Both the position numbers and the translations under genes were made by a program. Positions 23,998 through 36,083 of a stretch of 64,000 nucleotides of DNA are shown here, piece by piece (the first letter of the stretch is position 1; every line of letters begins with the position of its first letter). This DNA comes from Paulownia fortunei (lineage: Eukaryota > Streptophyta > Magnoliopsida > Lamiales > Paulowniaceae): positions 18,303,799 to 18,367,798 of the forward strand of contig CM033108.1 in the NCBI GenBank assembly GCA_019321725.1. The letters run 5' to 3'. The notes beneath the pieces were generated by a model that ran no database searches, was not told where the DNA came from, and worked only from the letters and a program-made list of their open reading frames with translations.

Positions 23998-25095
23998 CTA
24001 TTCCACATTCTCCATCATAACATCAAAAGACTCAAATAAGATGGTGATAAGATTAGCAGTCACATTATCTTCCTCAATTGAGATCTTCCCTTGACGAGCT
24101 AACTGCATGGGTTTATCTTTGAATATGAAACAATCATAGATTAGATGTCCCACCAAATGATGATATTTGCAGTACTTTATGTCATCAACTCGCCCAGCTT
24201 CTTTGGAACGTTTCATTTTAGGTAATTCAATGATATTTACTTTAAGCAAGTCATCGAATATTACATAGACATCATAGTCAACGAATGGATATTGCTTTAC
24301 TTGCATCTCTTTTAGGGTCAACTTTTCTTGCCCCCTTTCTTGAGGGATATCTTTCTTTCACCACTCTTATCATTTGAAATTCCCTTAAATTTGATAGGTG
24401 TTGCATTAACCGCTATACATTCTTTGCTTGGAGCTTTGGAAAAAGACTTGTCCCCCTTCTTAGCTTAATGCCTTTCTTTTGACCTTTGAGGCTCTTGGAT
24501 AGGTGGCCCTTCGACTCCACTTGCAACCACACTCAACTCCATATCGTGGGCTTAAGTAGCCAACTCTTCAAATACCCTTGGTTGAATTCCTTGAAGGATA
24601 TACCGAACGCTCTAACAATGTATTCCTTGGATGCACATCTCAATAGCCGAAACCTCTGATAGTCGATCTTTGCAGTTAAGGCTTAAGTTTCTCCAATGAT
24701 TTATGTAGTCGATAACAGGCTCTTCCTTCTACTAGTGAGAATTTGTGAGTTCATGCTAACCGTCCGTTGAGTGCTATAAAAGCAGTTGAGAAACACTTCT
24801 TTCAATTATTCCCAACTATCGATTGAGTTTGCCTCCAAGTTGGTATACCAATCAAATGATTTTTCTTTCAATGATCGGACATTATTTCACTAAGTAATCT
24901 TCATATGTACCAGCATTATTGCACGTCTTGATAAAATAAGTCATGTGTTGTTTTGGGTTGCCTTTTCCATTAAATTACTAAGATTTTAGGGGTTGGTAGC
25001 CAACTGGCATCTTTTGCTATTAAATATATTTCGTGAGTCCCTCAATAGCCTTCGTCAAACTTGCAATTTGCTTCTCAAAAGTTGAAGCATTTATC
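23998..25095 (-). pseudogene. Ty3/gypsy gag remnant (same type as the integrase at the left edge)
   Basis: Gag builds the virus-like particle. The minus-strand reading starts near 25092 with 'TFEKQIASLTKAIEGL'. It goes through 'GNPKQHMTYFI', 'CNNAGTYEDYLVK', 'EEPVIDYINHWRNLSLNCKDR' (split by stops), 'EMCIQGIH', 'YILQGIQPRVFEELAT' and 'AHDMELSVVASG'. It ends in a 107-codon open frame (23998-24321) with 'YCKYHHLVGH..YDC', a Cys/His cluster standing where this family has its gag C-terminus. Many in-frame stops break the upstream part. The order and motifs are typical of non-chromoviral (Tat-like) plant gypsy gag. Protease should follow to the left, where the Tekay element has inserted. Confidence 0.85.
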
Positions 25096-25866
25096 ACCAT
25101 AATGGTGTTATGTTTGAGGTAAATGAGTAATTTGATGCTGAGCGAGGGGTGGATGATGCAGATTCATCCTTCAGATCTCCATCAGCTTCATTTGTGTTGG
25201 AAAAAAAATTTCATTTGAACTTTTTCAGAAGTGGAATCGCTGATTTGATCTCATCCAAATTTGATTTCTAATTCAATAACGTTAATTTGAAGATTTAGTA
25301 CCTTAATCTCGAATCAAATGTTGGAACTTCAAGAGTTGACTTTTGAATTTGACAATTTATTGATGGAATAGACCATTTGATGTTCTCCAAAATAGATTTG
25401 ATTTTCAATAACATTAATTTGAGGGTTTAATAATTTAATCTATAATTAAATATTATTATTTGAATGGACTGCGCAATGAACACCTTCATTTTCACCTTAA
25501 ACACTGTGGGTCTCCTTGAATTTGATCATCTTAAATTTAGATAATTTCCTCCAACACTTTTCTTGGTTGAACCTCTTTTTCACAACTTAAGTTTTAGAGT
25601 TCTTGAAAATGACCCTTATTTATACTTGTAAGATAGGGGTTATTGCATAAATCATTTGATGAATAGCATGATTTAAATGACATTTATCTCTTTAATTAAT
25701 ATATATTATAATATTAATTAATTAACTATTTACTTAAGAATTAAATTTGAATAAATCCCTAAAAAAATAGCAAATATAAAATTAATTTTTAATATATTAT
25801 TTTATATATGTCGCCATTTAATTGACACCAATTTAATTTGTCTACAGGATTTTAATTCATAATTTT
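25096..25866. other. AT-rich stretch without a recognisable gene
   Basis: This would be upstream (5') of the minus-strand gypsy gag, and so could be its leader or LTR. Two related blocks, about 25215-25345 and 25350-25470, repeat 'gatttga..ttcaataac.ttaatttga..tttag', an imperfect local duplication of about 130 bp. No primer binding site was found. Confidence 0.4.
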
Positions 25867-25867
25867 G

Positions 25868-26303
25868 GTGGGATTTAATTTCGTAATTGGACTGAATTTC
25901 TTTCGTATCTAGGAAGAGGATATATTCCAATATACACAAAATCCTTTCTAGAATAGAAATATATGAATGAGCATATTCTCCTAAAACTCTCTCCTAAATT
26001 ATCTCTCTGCATAATTTATCTCTATATCTTCCTTAGAGCATTATCATAGACTCTAAAAATTTGAGATGTATAAACGTGTGAATAACTCTAGTAGTTATTC
26101 ACCACCATGAATAAATATTTGTTTGTAATTTATTCGTTCAAAGTATGCATTTGGAGGCCATGGTCGTGATGTTCGTGGTTCGATTAAAAGGAAGCTTGTA
26201 GATGAGTCAATTCCAAATACATGATCGATAATTTCGTTGTGTATAATAATACTCAATCTACTTTAATATATGAATATTGATTCATATTATTACTTATTTT
26301 CTT
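25868..26303 (+). repeat. Diverged solo LTR of the copia C family
   Basis: The segment aligns by eye with the LTRs at 45765-46219 and 52670-53124. Shared landmarks, in order, are 'attggactg', 'aaaactctctcctaa', 'tctctctgca', 'ttccttagagca', 'atagactc.aa..atttgag', 'gtgaataactctagtagttattcaccacc', 'ttcgtggttcgattaaaagga', 'gtagatgag' and 'tatatgaatattgattcatattatta'. No primer binding site follows and no second LTR is near, so it is a solo LTR or fragment. The TG start is not clear. Confidence 0.75.
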
Positions 26304-27125
26304 TCAATCACCAATTTGAAAATGCAAAATGAATTTGGAAAATCATCAATTGAAGCTTCCCATAAATTTTCAAATTATAGCCTCTTAAGCTTTAAAAAAA
26401 TTACATATACCCAGAATTTTTGTCAGCAAAAATACAATAGACCCAAGTTAGGGCATATTCGGATGTCTACTTTTATTAGTTTGATGAGTATAAAAAAATC
26501 AGTGTTTTTAGCATGAAATGGACAATTACTAGATATTTATACTTCTGAGACAGAAATCTATTAAGTGATGAATACTAAGAAATACACCACTCATAAATTT
26601 ACACGTCAAATTATGTCCATAGCTCACCCTACTCAGCGATAAAACGTCATTTGTTTGGGATTCCATTCATAAAAAAGAGAGCAACTGTCAGTGGCCAAAA
26701 GTCTAGATAGCCTAGAGGTTGGAAACTCAGAAGCACTGCCCCATCTGCAGACATTTTCAGAAAATGGACTACAAGGCTGTTAACAAGATTATTATTCAAT
26801 TATTTAGACTATTCTTGTTTATTTATATTTCAATTTATAACTCTTTATTTTGTAAGCCTAAAAATATGAGCTAAAATATCATTAACCTTCATGAATTGAA
26901 TTGAATTAGATATGTTATTTTCTCAAGTTGATAGATTATTTTCATTTCTTTGATTCTCTTTAATTTTTCTTTTATTTATTTTCTTTCATTTTGTTTGACC
27001 TAAATCATAAACACTTTAGAATATATTAAAAAACATCAAAAAGTAAAGAAGTTTGAAGGCTAGTTTATATGTTGTTGAATATTCTACAATGTTATATATG
27101 TAAAGTGTATTTGGCATAGTCGTCC
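26304..27125. other. Intergenic AT-rich stretch, nothing recognised
   Basis: This is low-complexity AT-rich sequence between the solo LTR and the CACTA element. No coding frame with a familiar motif, repeat end or RNA gene was seen. Confidence 0.5.
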
Positions 27126-27128
27126 ATA

Positions 27129-27615
27129 CGCTACAAGAAAAATATATTTTAGTGACGATAAATTTCATCGTTAACAATAATATTTTCGTTGCTAACATAT
27201 GTTAGCAACGAAATATTTTCGTCGTTAAAGTCGTCGCAATAAGACCGTCACAAATATTTTTGGCGACGAAAATTAGGCTTACATCGCTAAGCTTAGCTAT
27301 GACTATTTTTATTGCCAATTCGTCGCTAATTATTCACTTAGCGGCGAAATCTGTCGTCGCTAATTATTCACTTAGCTGCGAAATCTGTTGTCGCTAACAT
27401 ACATTTTTCAAATTAATATAAAAAGATTTTAGCAGCGAAATTCGCTAAGTTTAGTGACGAATATGCACATATTCGTCACTAAATTAATACAATTTTCAAA
27501 AAAAAATTCAGAATTTTTTAGCGGCGAATGATGAGATTTCGTCGCTAAGTTAATGAAATATTAAAAAATAAAAAATCTTAGCAATGAAATTGTGGAAAAT
27601 CGTCACTAAAATTTA
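27129..27615. repeat. Left subterminal repeat region of the CACTA element
   Basis: More than ten copies of the word TTAGCGACGAAA or its complement, with single-base variants, lie in about 480 bp. The most striking is a perfect 30-bp palindrome at 27184-27213 (half site TTTCGTTGCTAACAT). In En/Spm such motifs bind the TNPA protein. Binding here is inferred from position only. Confidence 0.85.
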
Positions 27616-28165
27616 ATTTTTTTTAAATATTTTATTTTATTCTAATTTTTATCATGTTTTAAACAACAATTCCACAACCTGTTTATCACAATCATTTACA
27701 ACCAACAACCATTCACAAGACATTTATCATTCCAACAATCTAAAGAAAGTCTAAAATACATTTCATTAAAAAACTCATCGTATATTAAAGAAAGCATCAT
27801 ATACACAAATTATACAAATGAATCATTAAACAAACCACTCTAAAATTCAACATTAAAAGTAAAATATCTTCATATACAAAATAGACATAGTCTAATACAC
27901 CTAAATATGAATCAAAATAAGAATCTCCATCTCTCGATCCAGTCATAACTGCAGAATAACAAACCAAAGATGTAATTAGAAATAAATCAACACTATATAT
28001 TAAACATAATTGTATATATTAAAACAACAACAACGACTTATATGAATAACATTGACATAACAATTAATCCATTAAAAAAAGTTATGAAATACTTACACAC
28101 ATCTAAGTTTAAGGCGGAGGAGGCTGGGATGGAGCTGAGGAGGATGACTGCTACTGGCTCAACGA

Positions 28166-29709
28166 CTATATCGCTTGCGATGCATTAGGAGACACCTTAT
28201 CAAGATACTGCAGAACCATGGCTTGTTGTGACTCCATGAGATGAAGTCTGTCTTTACAAACAAATAGCTCAGTTCTAGTGTTTGCTAGCTCGGTTCTCGT
28301 ATTTGTTATCTCATCTTGTGTCATATGAAGCTGATCTCTAAGCGCTGCATTGGTTGGTCTCGATGATGATAGCATCAGAAGTAGTCGACCTGATAGGTCT
28401 GGGCCCATTACCAAGCCCACGCACGAACCCCGAACGTGTACCAAGGACCTGATCACACACTCTGTCTGTAATTTATACGTTGTCTAAGGCATGAACATCA
28501 TCCCCGGTATCAGTGATCCTCTCGAAATTACACCATCTCATCCTAAAATTAATAAATGTCAATATTATATATTTAGTTTCAAATAAATTGAAAACAAACA
28601 AACAAATGAATTAATTATTTACATATGCGCTCTGAGCTCTATCTCCTACCCAGCCCTTCGTAGTGCTGTAGTGAGTTTCATTAAAAATAGTAATCCGATC
28701 TTTTCTACTAGTTCCATCGGTCTAGAAATAGCATATGCCATATGTTACTGAATGAATAAAGTAATTATTTAAATAAAACTTAAGATTTTATATTATTATA
28801 CCATCGTAACTGTACTGCAGAAAGGACTTTGAACCTCTGCGATGATTACAAGGCAACTTTGCTCTATTTTCGAAGTTCGTCGCTGATCGTTTCTGCAAAT
28901 ATAAGTTAAAGCAGAAAACATCACAAGATTAAATTAATAAATATAAGATTTATTAAATAAATTAGTTATAACTTATAATTAAATTTACTTTAAACTCCTC
29001 TAACTCTAATAATGTGCATATATACTCCCAATCCGCCTCAGTCTCACAGAAATCATGAGGCATATGTTGCAATCGCTCCTCCCAAGATAGGGTTGTGAGA
29101 CTTTTGTAGTGTCTATGCATCTTCTTGCGGTTGTCTCTGTATCGAGCACTCATCAACTTATCGGTCTCTTTCTTAACTGACTCTGGTCCTGTGCAAAAGT
29201 TTACAATAAACATAGCCTACAAAAAAAATATATGTTAACATTTAATATATCAAAAAGAAAGCAAACTGACAAAAAAGATAGTTAATTATACCAACCGACA
29301 ATCGATCAAATATGGGCCTCTTCTGCTCCTCTGTAATGTGCGTGCAATCAGCAACTTATAACGGTGCAAACTTCTTCACTGCTATATTGAGCTCTGTCAT
29401 AAAGGAGGATGCATGCTGCCTTGTAGGACGGCCATCAGATTTGCGAAATGTGACTGGTATCCTCCCCATCTCCTCTATATAACGTCTTAGTTTATCACCA
29501 TGTGTGGCTCTCGTATCTCGATGCTACCTCTGCGTAGAAGCTGCAATAGTAAAAAATATGTTACATTACTGTTTAACATAATTATTAAATAATGATAATA
29601 TTAAACAAGTTAAAAAATAAAACAAACCATCAGATATACCCTCCTCCATCGGAATGTCAGAAGTAGCTCGATCAATAACGGGTTGCTCCTCAATCCTTTT
29701 AGGAGGCAT
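28166..29709 (-). pseudogene. Transposase_24-type (TNPA-side) gene of the CACTA element
   Basis: The reading begins with ATG at 29709 (MPPKRIEEQPVIDRAT) in a short exon ending at a GT donor near 29626. A second exon (about 29540-29298) reads THGDKLRRYIEEMGRIPVTF and carries two in-frame stops (TAG and TAA). A third (29219-28970) reads CTGPESVKKETDKL..YRDNRKKMHRHYK..W. Next come KRSATNFENRAKLPCNHRRGSKSF (near 28890-28810), FNETHYSTTKGWVGDRAQSAY (near 28690-28620), and VCDQVLGTRSGFVRGLGNGP (near 28470-28400). The latter is typical of the plant Transposase_24 family. A frame change follows. The last part (28166-28390) is a TNTRTEL-repeat coiled-coil-like tail. Introns are AT-rich and bounded by GT..AG. 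The lesions make it a pseudogene. It probably encoded the DNA-binding partner of the transposase. Confidence 0.8.
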
Positions 29710-30152
29710 ACATATCAAAAAACAAATATATGGTTAAACAAATAATATAAATAAGATTATTTATGAACTTTATTAATAAATTAGGAATAATATTAATCTA
29801 TTTAAAATTCTTACTATAAGCAAAACTCGAAGGAGCTACTATAGCAGAGAGTGGCTAGAGGGTGCAAACAACTGCAATAATAAATAAAATAATTAGTAAA
29901 CACAATCAAAAGATGTAAATATCAAGCTTGACATAATAATTAATAACATTGACAATTGACAATTTTAAAGGAATGAAATAAAGTTAGAGATAAAGCAAAT
30001 GATAAAATAATTCGAAGAAAGGAAACCAAACATGCATATTGGATTTCTATTATTTTCTTATGAGAAGTTAATAGAATGAAGTAAAATAAAAGCTGATAGT
30101 TCATACCATTAGTCAGTACCATCATCAGACATTTGCTCTTCTCCCTCACTAT

Positions 30153-33100
30153 CTAACTAAGGGTTTTGTCTTCATCATTATTAAAATTATGCATGTTCTC
30201 AGATAAACTTATTTGTGTATCCAACAATTTTATATGCTGAGGTTGAATGTCTACTCTGCAAAGATCTGAAATTTCTAAATCTTCACAAACATTTAAGCTT
30301 ATCTTATTTGATGAAATCTCTTGATTAGGCTCATTGTTAGATGAACTTTCAAATTCATATTTCTCGCGATTTTTGTCTTCCTTTCTGGTTACTTCATATA
30401 TCTCTCGATGTTGCACCCTTTGCACAACTTTCCATCTTCCTTCATGCTTTATATCATCCAAGTAATAAATTTGTCTTACCTGAGTTGCCAAAATGAATGG
30501 ATCATCCTCATACCATGTCTTAGACGTGTCAATACATGTCAAACCAAACTCTTGCACGATTAATTTCTTTTGGGGTTATACTGGAACTAATCACACCAAA
30601 ATAAATGTACCTTATATCCAAACATGTAAAAAATTAAAACAACATCCTTCAAAACTCCAAAAAAATCTAATTTATCGCCTTCGTCGGATGATGGTACACT
30701 AACCCCACTATTTTGAGTAGTTCGACGAGTATCACGAGATAATGTATAGTATCGAACGCCATTAACAATACAAGTATCATATAGTCGAACTTCAACATCA
30801 GGTCTCAATCCTAAAGAGTATAGTTCATCTGTAGCCTCCGGATTTTTTTAATTTCTTAGCCTAATTATTTTCTCCCTAAACCACTGTGAAAATTGCTTCT
30901 CGTGACATTATAGAATGCAGGAAGAAGGATTTCTTGATGAAAGAATTTACAAATGTTCACTACACACAAATATATATAACTATTATGAAGTCAATCAAAA
31001 TCACAAAAAAATAGAATATAATTTGAAATCTTACTTTCTATATCGGTCAACTTCCTTGCAATTATTGAGAATATACTAATGTGTTTTCTTACATAAAACA
31101 AGAGGCAATTTATGATTTCGTTGGCTGCCTATCACTCTTACTTGTTGATTGAAAACACTTAAGGTGAATAAAATGGGTTGAGTATCATCTTTGTTACGTT
31201 CCGGTCTAGTAAATCTTGTTTCAATTTGGCTCTGTACAAAGATAAAAAAGTCAATACTTCATTGACAACATATCCCTCTGCAATAGATCCCTCTGGTCTT
31301 GCATATCGCAAACATACTTCTTAAGTGTTCCCAAATACCTTTCAAATGGGTACATCCATCGTGATGAAACAGATCCAGCTAATATGGCCTCGCGGGGTAA
31401 ATATACTGCCAAGTGAACTATAATGTCAAAAAATGCCGGAGGAAATATTCTTTCCATTTACACAAAATGAATACTATGTCCTCCTCCATTTTTTTCAAGT
31501 CTGCAACATGTAAAGTTCTTGAAGTGAGTTTTTTGAAAAAGTCACATAGCTCAACAATTGTGCCACACATATCCTTTGGCAAAAACTTCCTTATGGCGAT
31601 TGGAAGTAATCTTTGCAAAAGGACATGACAGTTATGTGTCTTCAAGCCATATAACTTTCCATCATTCACATTCACATTCCTTGAGATATTTGCGGCATAA
31701 CCATCAAGGAACTTCACAGATTTTAAAAACCGACAAAATTCACGCCTTTCTTCCAAAGTGAATGTGTAACTTACATGTGGCTTACTGACTCTGTCCCCAA
31801 TCTTCTTCAGATGCAATTCACTCCTTATACCCATATCTTGCATGTCTAACCGAGCTTTGACCATGTCCTTCGACTTCCCATCTATACTCAACAATGTGCC
31901 AACCAGAGCATCACAAATGTTCTTTTCAATGTGTATAACATCCATATTATGCCTCAACTTCAAGTCTGACCAATATTCTAACTTAAAAAAAATTGAATTT
32001 TTAACCCAATTCGTATCACCAACTGACCATCTTCTTTTTTCGATCACCGCATGATCTTTACCAAAGGTCACTTCAAGCAACGCATCTAACTGAGTTAAAA
32101 TCTGACTACCACTGAAGGTTCGCAGCGAACCTTTATTTTCAAACTTTCTGTTGAAACTCTTATTTTTACGCCACGGGTGCTTATCATGTAGGAATCGACG
32201 ATAGCCTGTGTAACATATTTTACTACATAATCTTTGACTTACAGTATGTTCAAGATATACAGGACATGCATTATAACCCTTAGTACTCCACCCATACACT
32301 GTCTCATATGTTGGGAAGTTATGAATTATCCACATAACAGCAACATGTAAATCAAAATATTCTATCAGCAGTTGCATCATATGCTTCTATCCTCTCACTC
32401 CATAACTCCTTCAATTCATTGATTAAAGGATGCAAGTACACATCTATCTCTTTTCTAGGTGCCTTAGGCCTAGGTATTAAAAAATACATAATCATGTATG
32501 ATAGTTTCATCATTTTTCATAGGGGCAAATTATACAGTACAAGTAAAACTGGTCACAGACTGTAAGCATTTAACATGTTTCTAAACGGATTAAAACTAAA
32601 AGTTGTCAAGCCCAAACGAACATTTCTAGGATCATCTGCAAATATTTCATGCAATTTGTCTAACTCTTTCCACGCTTCAGCATTAGATTGGTGTCTCAGT
32701 ACCCCGTCTGTTTCAACCTTTTTTTCTTTATGCCATCTCATATCTCTTGCTATATGTTTCGACAAAAATAACCGCTTCAGTCTTGGCTTCAAAGGAAAAT
32801 ATCAAAAGACTTTTTGAGGGATTTTTTTAATGTTTGTCTCATCATACTTAAATCGGGGCTCCTTACACGCCGGACATGTATCTTTGATCCCAAAATAAGA
32901 TATAATCATTTTTACAGGTATGTATAGATTCATATTCCAACTCTAACTCTCTTAACATTTTCTTAGATTCATAATGAGAGCTTGGAATTGCATTCGGTTT
33001 CGGAAATGCTTCTCGCAATAATTAAAGCAACATATTAAATGATTTATTGCTCCAAACATTCAACACCTTCACATGCATTACTTTCACTAAGAAACTAAAT

Positions 33101-33561
33101 GTAGAAAAATTAATACAGCCGGAATATAACTCTCGATGTGCTTCTTCAAACATTGATATATAACTTTCTCCCAACTCTTCTGCAGATGGGTTCTCATTAT
33201 TATCCTCTCATCGAACCCCACTACTACCAACAACTTCAGCATCCCTTAAGTTATTTAACATGTCAAAGAAAGTGTTATCTTCTTCATCATCACTGACATG
33301 TTCAACTTTATTAATGGGATCCATATCAATAATTGGTGTAGTAACTTCTCCATGAAAAGTCCACACTTTGTATAACTTAGAAATCCCCCATCTATAAAGG
33401 TGCTCTCGAATGTAATCCAAATTAAATTGATATAAATTTCCACACCTTCGACAAGGACAACAAATCTTCGATAACCCAAAGATTGACATATAATTCTTTG
33501 CTACGTTCAAAAAATTATTTAAACCATTTATGTATTCTGGAGCCACTCGATTCTGATTCAT
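30153..33561 (-). pseudogene. TNP2-type CACTA transposase (Transposase_21 with DUF4218/DUF4216)
   Basis: This is the catalytic transposase, expected to cut at the CACTA ends. The frame opens with MNQNR at 33561, and the first 117 codons (to 33208) match the transposase-associated N-terminal domain, with a CCPCRRC cysteine cluster. After a stop and a frameshift near 32900, a CPAC cluster and 'KIPQKVF.YFPLKPRLKRLF' lead into a segment with ARDMRWH (32553-32792). The stretch 32380-32553 is full of stops. The longest open part (31418-32380, 320 codons) covers the rest of Transposase_21, including HNMDVIHIEKNICDALVGTLL, and the start of DUF4218. A frameshift near 31440 moves DUF4218 into the next frame (PPAFFDIIVHLAVYLPREA). 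A DUF4216 part lies at 30153-30808 (VHLFWCD, then DTSKTWYEDDPFILATQV). At least two frameshifts and several stops make it inactive. Confidence 0.92.
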
Positions 33562-34995
33562 TATCCAATTTAGATCTATAATTATATGACCTGTTAATGA
33601 TAGTAATTAGATAATTGATTTGAAAGCATTCATGTTCATTAATGGCATGTGTTGCTCCTCCTTCTCCTTCCACTCTTTGGTAAGGGCCCTATCCCATTCA
33701 AGAACGTGCACTTATTTGTGGTTTTATAAGTATGACCATTTTGTTTTATGCACGTAAAAATTTGGGTAGCATCTCCCCATAGTTCTCCAAGTACACATAT
33801 TACAATGTTCCCGAATAACAAAGAGATATACGAATCAAAATAGTTAATTACGTACACGAGACAAATAGCATACTACTAGAACCACAATTACATGTTCTCA
33901 AATTATCCAAATTGGACAATTCAGAATTTAACATCAAAATTTAAAATCATTCAACATTTTAAAATTTTTTTATGCTAAATTCCAAATGGGTCTAAGGTTT
34001 TTGAATGCATATGCACATAAAGTGAAAATTAATTTATATAATGAAAGGTGATATTTTGTATTCTAATTCGCATATAAAGAATACTCCACTTTTTACTTTA
34101 ATTTTTTTTTTTCTTTGAAAGATATATCTATTTAGACATTGGTACTCCCTTTTAGCTCTATAGAAAGTGATTTCATAAGCCACAAAATATAACCCGAAAG
34201 AAAAAAAAATAGAAAATAAACACAAAAATTATTTATGTTCTTAAGTTCTAGCCACTTCCAAGTTCTTAAATTAATAAGTACATAGAATTATAAAAAGTTC
34301 TTAAATTAATTGGTTGATTACACTGTCTAAATCATATTCGAGTATCCCCCATTATTTTATATTACAACCTAAATAAGACCAAGAAGGCTCAAAAGCAGCA
34401 TCCTTTGTCACAAGTCAAGTACATATGATACTCAGGAACAGAAAGCCAAATCATATCACTAATTCAAATTCAACCTTATCAGTAACTACCACGCAACGGC
34501 AATAGTTCATCACATTTCACATTATGCTACACAGGAACAGAAAATCAAATAATATTAATAACTCAAATTTAGCATTATCAGTAACTACCGTGCAAGGAAA
34601 ATAGTTCATCACATTTTACACGTAACATTATTGCAGCAAGTCTTGCATTCTTAAACTCCACGGATATAGTCTACCTCACAAGACTTCACAATTATTTCAT
34701 TGAAGTATCACTTGCAAAAAAATTCTGCACATATCACTACTTATCCATTACCACTTGTCCCAAATACTCCTTTCCACAAGAAAACCCATCAGAATAGATT
34801 AGTTTGCTTATATCTTAGTTTCTAAATTATTAATATGTCAATTTGTTCAAGAAGAACATAAATTCAAATATCATAGGGAACAAACAGGCACAACCCACCA
34901 TCGGCATACACAGAATATCAAAATTAAGAAGGCAAGAAACTAATTTTTACCTTAAATAAGAGTATGAAGCTTCAAATTAATCAAAGAACAAGACA
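33562..34995. other. 5' flank of the CACTA transposase gene, no gene seen
   Basis: About 1.4 kb of AT-rich sequence lies between the transposase start and the right subterminal repeats. It is the expected site of the element's promoter and leader intron. No clear motif or credible open frame was found. Confidence 0.4.
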
Positions 34996-35047
34996 CCTTG
35001 TCAACGACTGAGAGCAGGACCGCCGGATGTAGCGGTTAGTGGCGTCA

Positions 35048-35203
35048 GTGACATTGAGCAGCGATGGTCCACTGGCGATGTCGAGTAGCGAGGGGCACCG
35101 GTGATGTCGAGCAGCGACGGGCACCGACAATATCGAGCAGCGATGGGCACCGGCGATGTCGAGCAGTGAGGGGCACTGGCAATGTCAAGCAATGAAGGGC
35201 ACC
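35048..35203. repeat. 26-bp minisatellite, six units, in the CACTA right arm
   Basis: Six head-to-tail units of 26 bp fit the pattern g-g-c-g-a-t-g-t-c-g-a-g-c-a-g-c-g-a-n-g-g-g-c-a-c-c with a few changes each. The unit is GC-rich and stands out from the AT-rich surroundings. The 63-codon minus-strand frame through it (35001-35192) is a by-product of the repeat. Confidence 0.9.
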
Positions 35204-35344
35204 AGCACGGACGTGAGGGTGGCGTGGTAGACAGAGATGATGGTGACGGCGGTGATGGTGGCTGACTGAATTCTAGCGGAGAACTGAGAAATGGGGAGTT
35301 TCATAAAATGAGGAGGGAGGGCCAATTTCGGTCAATTAAGCCCT

Positions 35345-36064
35345 ACAAATTAGCGACGAATCAGCAAATCTCATCGCTAACATATTTAGTTAGCAACGCA
35401 CTTAAATACTTTGCCACTAACATTAAAAAAATTAAAAAAAAAATATAAATTAGCACAACTATATGAAACTCATTGCTAATATCTAAAAAAATATACAACT
35501 TAGCGACGAAATAAGCAAACACGTAGCTAACATGTTTAGTTAGCGACGCATTTAAATATTTCGTCGCTAATATTTAAAAAAATTAAAAAATATATTAAAT
35601 TAGTGATGACTATAAGAAATTCGTCGCTAATATCTAAAAAAAATTAACCTTAGCAACGAAAATTATAAATTCGCCGCTAAAATTAAAAAAAAAATATTAA
35701 CCTTACCGACGACCATGATGTCATCACTACAATTTGACTAAAAAATAAAAAATGAATTAAACTTAGCAACGACACTTAATATTTTGTCGCTAAGATTTAA
35801 AAAAAATGCAAAAATCAAATATATGTTAGCAACGACAGGACCATTTTGCCGCTAAGTATTACATTTAGCGGCGACTTTGTACAATTCATCGCCAATTGAG
35901 ATGAATGTTAGCGATGATATATTTATGTCATCGCTAATGAATCCGTTGATATCATATTAGTGATGATTTCACAAATTTTCATCATAAACTTTAATTTTAG
36001 CGACGAAATGTACATTTCGTCGCTAAGAAGATTTGTGTCGCTATTTCACATGTTTCTTGTAGTG
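35345..36064. repeat. Right subterminal repeat region of the CACTA element
   Basis: About twenty TTAGCGACGAA-like words in both orientations alternate with A-rich spacers of 30-50 bp. A perfect 30-bp palindrome lies at 35997-36026 (half site TTAGCGACGAAATGT), close to the terminal repeat, as on the left side. Confidence 0.87.
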
Positions 36065-36083
36065 ATACGTAAATATATAGGAT

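Larger units (their letters stand above)
27129..36064 (-). mobile_element. CACTA (En/Spm-type) transposon
   Basis: The right end reads, on the minus strand, CACTACAAGAAAC (36064 leftward). The left end reads CGCTACAAGAAAAA from 27129, so the terminal inverted repeat is kept except for an A-to-G change at base 2. Both sides are flanked by ATA (27126-27128 and 36065-36067), a 3-bp target duplication as expected for CACTA elements. Both subterminal regions are packed with direct and inverted copies of TTAGCGACGAA. Inside are two minus-strand genes, a TNP2-type transposase and a Transposase_24-type gene. Both are broken, so the copy is not autonomous. Confidence 0.93.

Noticed and set aside
27150..27610. 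Regularly recurring short words that might suggest a CRISPR array
   Set aside because: Spacing is irregular, the words occur in both orientations and vary, and they sit next to CACTA terminal repeats in a plant-type genome.
35001..35192. 63-codon minus-strand frame with a repeated Ser/Pro/Ala pattern
   Set aside because: Produced by the 26-bp minisatellite; the unit is not a multiple of three, so it cannot encode a regular repeat protein.
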